From assembly GCA_905250025.1 (NCBI GenBank), contig CAJNOJ010000245.1, forward strand, positions 90,969 through 154,968: a stretch of DNA of 64,000 nt, written 5' to 3'. The stretch comes from Adineta ricciae. Its lineage: Eukaryota; Rotifera; Eurotatoria; Adinetida; Adinetidae. The translations under genes were made by a program, and so were the position numbers. The notes beneath the pieces are model-generated. The model searched no databases and was not told the origin of the DNA. It saw nothing but the letters and a program-made list of their open reading frames with translations. The first letter of the stretch is position 1; the number at the start of each line of letters is the position of its first letter. Positions 56,330-64,000 of this stretch are shown piece by piece.

Positions 56330-56798
56330 GATCGATCCCTCGTGACGATGCTGATGAGCCCTGCAAAGAAAAAATCATAAGCAGTTCAACAGTCACGATT
56401 CAACGTACCCTTTCGTGGTCGTTTCTATTGTTCGATCCGTTCGATGGAGAGTGAAATCGGGCACGCATCTGTGCATACGATACTGAGTGGAACCTGGAAA
56501 AAATCAATGATCAACAGTCCAAGAGTGACGATGAAACTGACTTATTCTTGGTGATTTTCGTCGATGAGCCAATTCGATTGGGTTGACGTTCACCGCGTCA
56601 TGTAGAAGGACGGTATCTTCGAATAAAGTACGTTTGTGAGTGTCGTAACGGCGAGTGAATTTGTTGATTGGACGTTGTTCTGGTCCGCTTTTTTTTGTTG
56701 AGCGTAGGTGGTGTCGAGGAAGTAGTCGTTTCAACGCTTTTTGACGAGATAATTGAGGTGAAGAGTGAGATGTCGTTGTTACTTATGGTCCCGTTCAT
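56330..56798 (-). CDS. Possible small spliced gene, unrecognised
   Basis: On the minus strand, an ATG at 56798 opens a Ser/Thr-rich stretch (SSKSVETTTSSTPPTLNKKK). An overlapping frame gives PINKFTRRYDTHKRTLFEDT and VNVNPIELAHRRKSPRI. It is followed by plausible splice sites (GTCAGT donor near 56540, TTTCCAG acceptor near 56494, a second intron at about 56411-56362). The product cannot be fixed because the frames compete. No counterpart was seen in the other units. It may be a decayed gene. Confidence 0.3.
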
Positions 56799-56954
56799 TT
56801 ACTGGGATTGACAATGGTTGGTAAGCTTAGGGGATCGTTTTGAATATGAACGAATGAGTTGTTGTAGCGATTGACAGGGTAATGTTTGGAAGAGAAAGTA
56901 ATATATTGTTTGAGGTGTAAATATAGCGACTCATTGCGTTGTGTGAATTTTTAG

Positions 56955-57528
56955 AAATGTGGTGGACTTGCGTTGGAAATCAAGTACCTTTCGGTTGTTG
57001 GCCTTATCATCACCGCTAACATTGTACGATCTGAGCGCAATACCCGACAAACGCTTATGGGGTGGTCATTTGCAGTTCTTGCCTCTGGCCTACTCTGTAG
57101 CGAGTTTAGCTGGCCCGGGGTTAATAGCAATTCTGTATGGAAAGCCCTACGGCCCTCTTGTCACCAGTGATATCGGCTCGGCGATGGGTTTTATTCTCGG
57201 ATGTTTTGGGTTTCATGGCCTGGACGACTAGGTGGAGAAATCGATGGTTCTCATGAGCGTGTTCTACATTGGGATTCGTTACCAGCTGCGCTGCACCAGT
57301 CTGTTCCAGGCTCGTGATTTTAGATATAAATTACTGGCATGTCGATTCATTTGTGTTATCATAGTTATCGTCCTTGGCTTATCGATGTATCTGTTTGGAA
57401 AACAGCCTATTACATTACGTCATGTATATGTTAGTAGGATAACATCTGGCGTCAGGATATATATTTTTTTTCTCCCTGTTCTCTTTATGTCTACACGTAT
57501 ATATATAGGACACATGAAATGTCCATAA
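56955..57528 (+). pseudogene. Decayed multi-TM membrane-protein copy M2, with stop codon
   Basis: It begins after TTTTTAG and carries DLSAIPDKRLWGGHLQFLPL, GPGLIAILYGKPYG and FILGCFGFHGLDD, then TAG at 57229-57231 where copy M1 has Trp (YDW). The frame continues VEKSMVLMSVFYIGIRYQLR and a further TM (FICVIIVIVLGLSMYLFG). Apart from this stop the frame is open for about 190 codons. Confidence 0.65.
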
Positions 57529-57794
57529 TGCGTGCTCCATCTATCAGTATTTCTCTTCTCTCTTTGTCAACTTGTGTCTATTGTTACTAATAAACTTATT
57601 CCTGAACTCATTTACAGTATCTTAAGCGGGGCATGGATTTCTGGTCAATACTTGCATCTTGGGTGCTTCTGCGCATTATGATTGTGTGTGGATTGCCTCT
57701 TCACAGTAAACGATGAAGATCCAACCTTTGCATCTGTGCAAAATTAGTCATGTCGATTATGTTAGAAGAAAAGATAACATAAAAATTCGAATTG
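57529..57794. other. Flank between copy M2 and the MITE-like element
   Basis: It has no gene. A piece near 57690-57730 (GGATTGCCTCTTC, GAACGATGAAGATCCAAC-type) matches the flank after copy M5 at about 63145-63200. Confidence 0.4.
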
Positions 57795-57965
57795 CCCAAG
57801 TCAAACAATCCGGCCCGAAAACGGCCAGTTCCAGGACATTCCGGAGATTTAATTGGAGCAATATTCTGGTTACTAAGTCCTGTCATCGCATTTATTCGAT
57901 TTTCTTGGGAACCGACAAAAACCTGCCATTACTGATCGTCGGATACGATCCCTGATTCCTTGAGC
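57795..57965. repeat. MITE-like GC-rich element, copy C
   Basis: It starts CCCAAGTCAAACAATCCGGC and continues with GGCCAGTTCCAGGACATTCC and GGAGATTT as in copies A and B. The right end is indistinct, possibly near 58010. It lies just downstream of membrane-gene copy M2. Confidence 0.6.
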
Positions 57966-58569
57966 AGGATTTCAGACACTTTCCCATAGTATCCAACCCG
58001 GACATCCATGAGATGCCTAATTCAACTTATATTATAAGCCGACCCCCGACAGGCTAATATCAATTCGAATATAATTAGATGTCTATATCACTTTTGTAAC
58101 AAACGATTAGATCGGAAAAGAAACAGATTTAGTTTCACTGATACATATATACCTCCATATCCCTATGAGTTTAAGAATAGATAGGAATAGGAATAGATTT
58201 AGTTTCCATAATACCAATACATCCTCACCCTCACCCACCCTCAAGATTCATTTCCATCTAAGTAGTCACATGCCCCACCTCACAAAAAACCTTCATCACG
58301 CCAATAACACCTATAACTCATGAACGCCAATATTTTAGAATGTCACGACGAGCTAACGTAAATGAAACTTCAATGGAACTCCACATCGAGCCCGACAAGA
58401 ACGAAAGGTGAGCACCAATCCCCTTAAATACAAACCACTTGAAAACAATGATAGCGATTCTCCAAGGCACAGATGAAACCTACAAAAGTACATCATATTG
58501 ACTGCATAGTCATCTTAAAAACAGAAAAATGTGTTTGGTATGTTTCAGTCGATTGAAAAACTCACCGAA

Positions 58570-58659
58570 CCCAGGACGATGGTTCCTGAAGCAGGATTCC
58601 ATGAAATCTCCGGAATACCCCGGAACCGATAATTTCCGGGTTGGATTGTTTGACCTGGG
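58570..58659. repeat. MITE-like GC-rich element, copy D (90-base short form)
   Basis: It is bounded by CCCAGGACGATGGTTCCTG at the left and GATTGTTTGACCTGGG at the right, giving perfect CCCAGG/CCTGGG termini. It looks like copy A with the middle deleted, which is typical of MITE families. Confidence 0.7.
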
Positions 58660-59022
58660 AAGTCGAAGATTTTGACTTGCGAGCGCCGTAGAACGAACAA
58701 TTGGATGGATTGTCATCTGAAAAGCAGAAAAGGTATGTTCGCTATGGTCCGGTTGACGAGGAAACGCACCAAAGCGGTTGGCGGTGACTTGCGGATGACG
58801 TTAGACGAGTAATTGCTTCAATAGTGATTGGAAATGAGGGGAACATTATGAGTGAAAAGGGTGGGTTCGAGGTACGACTGGTGCGTGTGATTTCTGTTTT
58901 CGACGCGAAGTCTTATGGAGATTGTACGGAAGTGGCGAAAGATAGTCTCTGGACAGGATTGGCAGATGTTGACGAGGTCGAAAGATGGCACAGTAATATG
59001 CTAATCGTTTGGGCGAAAAGCA

Positions 59023-59520
59023 TTGAAAACGAGATTTTCGTTTCAGTTTGGAGCGGTATGGTCTAATGTTTGTGTTGTGCATCGGTTCCTGTTGGCTATT
59101 TCGATTGGTGCGGTTTCCCACCTGCATCCTTTTCCTGAGAAGAAGAAATGGCATGTGAATTTGACTCATATGCCAGTGGTAAATGCTGTCACAAATAATC
59201 TGGGTGCAATGATGATAGCAGTTCTATATGGTGTGCCATATGTGACTTTGGCGATCGCTTGGATGGATTTGGGTGTTATTGGTATCATTAGTTACAGTTA
59301 TCCAGGATGGTTCGATTGACTCCGACAGACTGTGTCTCTCATCTGTTTTTATTATCTTGGTATCAAGCATCTTCTCAGAAGCACCAGCCTAACTAAGTGG
59401 CAGACTGCTAAAATTTTCGGTTTGCTTTTTATGTGTGTTTTTTCGTCACTTGTTGCTTGGTTCTTTGTCGACGTGAAGGGGAGTAACGAGCTAAAGCTCA
59501 ACGTCACAGATGTTTGTTAA
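59023..59520 (+). pseudogene. Decayed multi-TM membrane-protein copy M3, with stop codon
   Basis: It carries a diverged version of the family: FLLAISIGAVSHLHPFPEKK, NNLGAMMIAVLYGVPYVTLA and IGIISYSYPGWFD. TGA at 59317-59319 stands where M1 and M5 have Trp. It continues LRQTVSLICFYYLGIKHLLR and the last TM (IFGLLFMCVFSSLVAWFFVD) to a stop at 59520. The start is not clear. Confidence 0.55.
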
Positions 59521-59672
59521 GTAATTTCTTTTCATATTCATATAAATTTCGGTTCTTTGTAATAGCAGCTCGACTTCTGTAATTATGCAATATGAATGTG
59601 TCTGGTCGTGATGAAGATGTTAGTCATTTAACGTCATTGTATATGACATTCACACCACAAGTACTTGATAGA

Positions 59673-59830
59673 ACCCAGTTCGAAAAATCCGGCCCGGAAT
59701 CGCCCAGTGCCAGATTTTTCCGTGCATTTCATGGAAGTGGGATTCCAGAGCGACTTCAGCCGGCTAAAATTTGTGCGGATCCGGCACTAACCAAACGGAA
59801 AAGTAGGGAAACCCGAACTGAACTTCCGTA
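59673..59830. repeat. MITE-like GC-rich element, copy E
   Basis: It begins CCCAGTTCGAAAAATCCGGC and continues CGTGCATTTCATGGAAG and further CCGG-rich sequence. It lies 150 bases after membrane-gene copy M3. The right end is uncertain. Confidence 0.55.
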
Positions 59831-60174
59831 ACATTCCAACGTGCCATAACCTGACGGAAACTACAAAAATCAAACAAATCCGAAATAACCACTAAACGCA
59901 CCAGTCGAACGCCAATACAAGATAAGATCCCATACTAACAAAAACCCATGATCCGGTACTATCCGGATCCCTGTTCGTATCAGTAAAAAGACAAACTAGT
60001 ACAAACTTTCCCAGGATCTGCCACTAGCTCCATCTGACTAATATAATTAATTACCCTACTCACCATTAAACTACCGTTGGATCGCAAACTTACGAACTAG
60101 AAAACAACATGGATTCCAGCTTTCAACAGTGGATTCCACCATTGCGCATTGGATTGCAATCGAATTAACAATCC

Positions 60175-60582
60175 ATGAAAAAAACTTATACATCTGCAAT
60201 TGACTTTTTCGCTAAGGAATGCAATCATCCAAACGCGCGGTCTCGTGTTGGTATTTTTTGGGCCAGTTTTTGGCTGAAAGTCGATAGTGATGGCGGAAAG
60301 AAATTAGAAAAGATGGGATTTGTAGTTGTATGTTTGTTCACGGTGGGTTACGTTTCTCGGATTCAGATGGGTTCGTTGCAGTTATGGGGGGCTATGGGAA
60401 ACGGTAGGATACGTGGTGTGGTTCAGGAAGAGTATAGATTTTTTGGGAAATATGCGGGAAACGTTTTGGCGTTTGCAGTATTTTTTGTTTCTGTAGGGTT
60501 ATGTTGGGACCCTGCTGTTTTATGTGGTGTTCTCTTTTTGTCGGATTTAGGCGGTATTACTGTTTTCCGTGGAGATATGTAG
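60175..60582 (+). CDS. Unrecognised 135-residue ORF with hydrophobic segments
   Basis: The frame MKKTYTSAIDFFAKECNHPN continues with two or three hydrophobic stretches (FVVVCLFTVGYVS, NVLAFAVFFVSVGLCW, AVLCGVLFLSDLGGI) to a stop at 60582. It occupies the place of a membrane gene in the unit, but I could not align it convincingly to copies M1-M5. It may be a very diverged copy or chance. Confidence 0.3.
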   Translation: MKKTYTSAIDFFAKECNHPNARSRVGIFWASFWLKVDSDGGKKLEKMGFVVVCLFTVGYVSRIQMGSLQLWGAMGNGRIRGVVQEEYRFFGKYAGNVLAFAVFFVSVGLCWDPAVLCGVLFLSDLGGITVFRGDM

Positions 60583-60584
60583 GG

Positions 60585-60780
60585 AAACCGGTCAAGGGAA
60601 GAATTGGGAATATGAAGGATCCAGTTACAGGGCATTCCGTTCTGGAACACCCGTTCAACATTCCTATGGCTTTCTGTCGGCAACTCTCTGAATATGGTGA
60701 GAACTGCTCGGAATGAGCCAGAAATGGGCTGCTTTCCTTTCGGTTCTGTTCGGATCCGGTGCCCAAAACGTTCGTCTTGG
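60585..60780. repeat. GC-richer element, possible copy I of the MITE-like family
   Basis: The sequence GGGAAACCGGTC ... TTCGGATCCGGTGCCC interrupts the 3' end of KIF23 copy K4 just after the exon start corresponding to GDVLP in K3. The composition fits the family, but the ends do not show clear CCCAGG termini. Confidence 0.4.
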
Positions 60781-60796
60781 GAAGGAGATCACCATC

Positions 60797-61293
60797 CTAT
60801 AAAATCAAACGAAACATGCTCAAATTCATCCCTTCTTTCTTCCATCTTACTTTGATAAAATCAGTGACAACTTCATTTTGCGCATCAAGATTCTGATGTG
60901 TCAAAACATATTCCGTTGTTCGGATGATTCCATCCTTCGCCAGTGCCTTTTGTGTGTGCACTTTCTTGTCAAGAAGAAGAGTTTCTGAAATGGTCAATCA
61001 ATCTTAATCAAACCCGTTAAAACTGTTCCTTGTGATCGATATTCGATGTTTGGTGTATTGCAGTTCTGAGAGATGATCATTTCAATACGATGATACTGCT
61101 GGGCTTGATTTGGATAAGCACTATCTGTCCGTGCCGATATGGGAATCATAACTTCTTCACTCCAAAAACCATTGTTTGTTGCCATTGATCGAATGATGTT
61201 TAGTTTATCATCGTGTTGTCGGCCAAGTTTACGCATCTGAAATTCCTTCGTTTCGATTTCATCGATCTTCGAAGACAAACAACAAAAATACAT
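60797..61293 (-). pseudogene. KIF23: KIF23/MKLP1-like C-terminal fragment, copy K4
   Basis: Minus-strand pieces: the coiled-coil SKIDEIETKEFQMRKLGRQH is identical to K3. After a gap comes the exon ETLLLDKKVHTQKALAKDGI, RTTEYVLTHQNLDAQ and NEVVTDFIK, in good frame, followed by a donor. The next exon (GDLLPK...) is cut by the GC-rich element at about 60780. It lacks the RRSR...WLEHRP exon found in K3 and has no motor domain. Confidence 0.7.
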
Positions 61294-61818
61294 TCATAGT
61301 AGAGTTTTTTCTTCTTACATACTGTCATTCAGCTTCATTCTGTTTGATTTGCTATTTTCAACAAGTGATTCTGTGACTTTTCCAATAGTTTAATGTGTGT
61401 TTGGAGATGACGAATGATTTTTGTTTGTTGATCATTTTCCTTGCACAGATCTTGTGGTCACTCTTGTAAAAAAAGACCTTTTTCAAAGATATATTAACAA
61501 TTGTGAATCAAAGCCATCCAGAAAACGATGAAGATCGACTCCCAAGGGAGCACCACAGCCATTCGTGAACAGATCTCGTGGTCAACACTGTTTTCTTCTT
61601 TGACGAGCATGTCAATAACACAAGCAGAAGGAGTCTAAACAAGCCATCCAAAATAAACAGAAGAAGAGAACACATATATCTCGATTTCACGACGCACCAT
61701 GACTTGTTCGGTCTGATCAGTGTGAGTCATAGAATCAAGGCAACTGGTCATTCTACACAGACGGCTATGAGTCATCTAGGCTCCATAGGTGACCAATAAA
61801 TCTTTCGAAATGAGTCAC
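61170..61818. repeat. Near-identical 650-base block, partner at 54877-55525
   Basis: See the left partner: same sequence at a constant offset of 6293 with diverged flanks. In this copy the right flank continues like the spacer of unit 1 (GAGAAGAAAACTAATTAAC). Confidence 0.85.
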
Positions 61819-62466
61819 TCTCAAATTGAGAAGAAAACTAATTAACCCCTATTCGTTTTCGACATGCACAGACCTAATCGATATCAACTCTGATAGCATT
61901 CAACAGAACCTTTCTCACAAAAGCTTTAGTCGAAAAACGTATACAGAAAAAAGTGTACGATGAGGAAAACGAAATGAGGATTTGGCTTCTATCCAACTAC
62001 AGAACGAAATATCTTTAAACAAAGCACACAAATGTATTATTCTTTTGTTCTCATATACATCTCTCTCTACTTCAACGGTAACATTACATACACAGGTACA
62101 ATCACCACAAAGGAAGATTTTAAATAAGAAGTAAGCAAACTCCATACCCCGATCCCATATTTCTTCATTAGAAGCTTTTCCTAAACTTCACGCGACAATG
62201 TAACCTCAACTCACTATCATACAAGCATTCGAAACTTGCCAAACACAAACATATTTATTCATCAAGCGTTCCTTTAATTACAACTATCATTTTTAAAATA
62301 GAGCTACTGACACAATCCAGTACCATACTACGGTGCCACACATTCCCCGCCAACAACGACCGCCACCCCATCGATCAGCCGTTGATCGTCATACCTATGA
62401 ACGAAAAACATTGATAATCGTCGCAGAAGGAAAGAAAATGACTTTTCTGAACGTTGTTTGAATTTT
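61819..62466. other. Spacer of the duplicated unit, copy 3
   Basis: Similar in part to 43490-43880 (start, and the ATGAACGAAAAA piece before the membrane gene) and to 55560-55900. No gene. Confidence 0.5.
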
Positions 62467-62825
62467 AGAAAGAGAATGGATCTGCAGTGGACGACCGCGG
62501 TTTTACATTTTTGATTATCCTGGCTGCCATCGTATGTTATCATTTGTATGCTATTCCGGACAAGAGTTTATGGGCTGGTGATCTTCAATTGTCACCAGTG
62601 CTTTACTCTGTCGGTGGATTAGTGGGCCAAGGGTTGATAGCGATTTTATATGGAGCTCCGTATAGCGCAATCGTCATCAATGGCATCGGCTCATCGGTTG
62701 CTTTCATTCTTGGTTTGGCCGGACTTGCTGGTCTCTATGATTGGGTGGGAAAATGTATGGCTTTCGTCAGCATCTTTTATGTCGAAATCCGTTACCTGTT
62801 ACGATGCACCACTTTTTTCAGATGA
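62467..62825 (+). pseudogene. Decayed multi-TM membrane-protein copy M5
   Basis: After the acceptor ATTTTAG the ancestral frame starts as in M1 (ERMDLQW...). One base is missing between the first residues and YHLYAIPDKSLWAGDLQLSP, so the ATG-opened frame at 62487 carries the rest: VGGLVGQGLIAILYGAPYS, FILGLAGLAGLYDWVGKCMA and FVSIFYVEIRYLLRCTTFF. The Trp in YDW is intact. The copy ends at 62825, where the last TM is replaced by a GC-rich element. Confidence 0.6.
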
Positions 62826-62871
62826 AGAATATCCGATCTACACCAGCGACCATCGCTGCTGCCCAGGTCAA

Positions 62872-63075
62872 ACAATTCGGCACGGAAATGGTCGGTTCCG
62901 GGGTATTTCGGAGATTTCATGGAAGCAGTATTCCCGATGAGCGGATCCGGTGACCAGATTTATCTGGTTTGGGCCGGATCCGACAGGAACATGTTAAAAC
63001 CGGCAGCTGGAAGCGGTTACCGCATTTCTCCATCGGATTCCTGGCATTTTCCGGGCAGGTTCAGCTCTGGTAGCT
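62872..63075. repeat. MITE-like GC-rich element, copy B
   Basis: It starts CCCAGGTCAAACAATTCGGC and continues GGAGATTTCATGGAAGCAG and CATCGGATTCCTGGCATTTT, matching the reverse complement of copy A over about 150 bases with an internal insertion of about 45 bases. The far end is lost or decayed. It sits where copies M2 and M3 continue with their last TM. Confidence 0.7.
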
Positions 63076-63284
63076 GGCACCTATATATATTATACAAAGG
63101 ATACTGATATTCTCTTCATACTTTTCTTCTAGTTATCTGTGTGTGTGTATTGCCTCTCTGTGTGCTGGTTGTATGTTTACGGTGAACGATGAAGATCCAA
63201 CATTTGCGAGTGTATATATAAGATTAAGCCTGTTAATTAGATTAATAAATAGATAAAGAAAGAAATTCGGGTTTTCACTTACGC

Positions 63285-63545
63285 ATTAGATGAACAGATA
63301 AAACACATGCTGCGAAACTTTGCATGAAGAAGAGTTCCTTGTGGCCGATGTTCATGCCAAAATTCACTCAACGATCGTGATTGCCCAGGTCGAAACCACC
63401 CTACCGGATCCCTAAACAATCCGTCAACATCCGACACCTGGAACCTGTTGGATCCGACATAATCCGACTGTCGGAATGCGTCGGACTCAACAGTGTATTG
63501 CACCATCAAGTACTATGTGAGTTACTCTAGCCAGTTACTATTCCT
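63285..63545 (-). pseudogene. KIF23: KIF23-like C-terminal fragment, copy K5, split by a MITE-like element
   Basis: On the minus strand, SRSLSEFWHEHRPQGTLLH (about 63385-63320) matches RRSRTLSEVWLEHRPQGTVP of K3. The sequence is interrupted upstream by the GC-rich element 63384-63488. Beyond it about 55 bases look like the same exon's 5' flank. No other KIF23 exon is attached. Confidence 0.6.
63384..63488. repeat. MITE-like GC-rich element, copy G
   Basis: It starts CCCAGGTCGAAACCACCCTA and is full of CCGGATCC, CATCCGACA and CGGAATGCGTC pieces. It is inserted in the KIF23-like fragment K5. The right end has no clear CCTGGG. Confidence 0.55.
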
Positions 63546-64000
63546 GATAGATTTTCAATGATGATTCGGCGATGAAAGACCTTCTATAACTGAAATTTAT
63601 CAGTATATTTGCAAACCGTAGATGTTCAACATCTGAAGAGATTATATGTAGATTTTAGTGACTTCTATTTACACTACATGTAAATGGTCAGTAGGTTATA
63701 CAACGATTTACATGAACAAGGTTCATTTCTTTGACAGTATACGTTCATTTTTACTTTCGTGTTATTCCAATTTGGATCGGAAGTTTTTTTAGTGATAATT
63801 TTTTTTCTATTTTTCATTTTAGAATCCAATATCAGAATTAAAATTTTTGTTTTTTCTACTGGTCAACGATAACTAGCAGACAAGTAACGCTCGTCGAGGC
63901 AGACTCGCTTGACCCTCGACTGAACAGTCATATTGAATTACGCTCTCTGTTAACGAGATCATTAAAAATAATTTGAATGCATTGTTTTTGTCTGTGACTC
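63546..64000. other. Right edge, gene-free
   Basis: AT-rich sequence without supported features. A slightly more GC-rich patch at about 63880-63935 has no match that I could recognise. Confidence 0.4.

Noticed and set aside
57229..59319. Alternative genetic code to explain internal TAG and TGA in membrane-gene copies
   Set aside because: Intact genes in the same window use TAA, TAG and TGA as terminators (calmodulin, the MSK tail, SCAP), so the standard code applies.

Overview
The window looks like animal nuclear DNA, most probably from a bdelloid rotifer. It is AT-rich and carries clear metazoan genes: a Tousled-like kinase, SCAP, calmodulin, V-ATPase subunit F, GET1/WRB, a PRD-class homeobox gene and a polycystin-1-type receptor. 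These are split by very short GT-AG introns, mostly 48-60 nt. A bacterial- or fungal-style GH18 chitinase and a large intronless Gly-rich protein sit among them. The rotifer assignment is an inference from intron size, gene density and the non-metazoan-looking genes; nothing here proves it. The code is standard: SCAP ends in TGA, the MSK tail in TAG and calmodulin in TAA.

Layout, left part (1-41.7 kb), gene-rich. 233-643 (-) end of a dsRNA-binding-domain gene; 1337-2986 (+) F-box protein; 3730-4386 (+) MSK/RPS6KA5-type kinase broken by an assembly gap at 4240; 5032-16784 (-) a very large polycystin-1-like gene whose ectodomain starts with two NHL beta-propellers; 17351-17645 (-) claudin-like fragment; 19969-23250 (-) 1093-residue single-exon Gly-rich protein; 23934-26643 (-) TLK; 27417-29971 (-) SCAP, cut by a gap at 29972; 30351-30963 (+) ATP6V1F; 31120-31614 (+) GET1/WRB; 31842-32408 (-) ISX-like homeobox; 35334-36128 (-) calmodulin, start-codon exon further upstream; 40129-41698 (+) chitinase with a chitin-binding module.

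Right part (41.9-63.5 kb), a decayed and duplicated region. Five fragments of a KIF23/MKLP1 kinesin (-) alternate with decayed copies of a small membrane-protein family (+). At least three repeats of the unit [KIF23 fragment - spacer - membrane gene] can be recognised (41.9-44.6, 54.1-57.5, 60.8-63.1 kb). A second duplication (47.5-50.5 and 51.2-53.8 kb) carries a different four-TM gene, intact in one copy and interrupted by a stop in the other. GC-rich short elements with CCCAGG...CCTGGG ends, here read as a MITE-like family, are scattered through this region; one has a visible empty site in a paralogous copy. No conserved household gene is seen after the chitinase.

Themes: the left half combines signalling (MSK, TLK, calmodulin, polycystin), sterol sensing (SCAP), tail-anchored protein insertion (GET1) and vesicle acidification (V-ATPase), with no operon-like logic. 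The most unusual intact gene is the NHL-REJ-GPS-PLAT-polycystin receptor. The most unusual region is the shuffled KIF23/membrane-gene/MITE block, which resembles subtelomeric or otherwise dispensable DNA.
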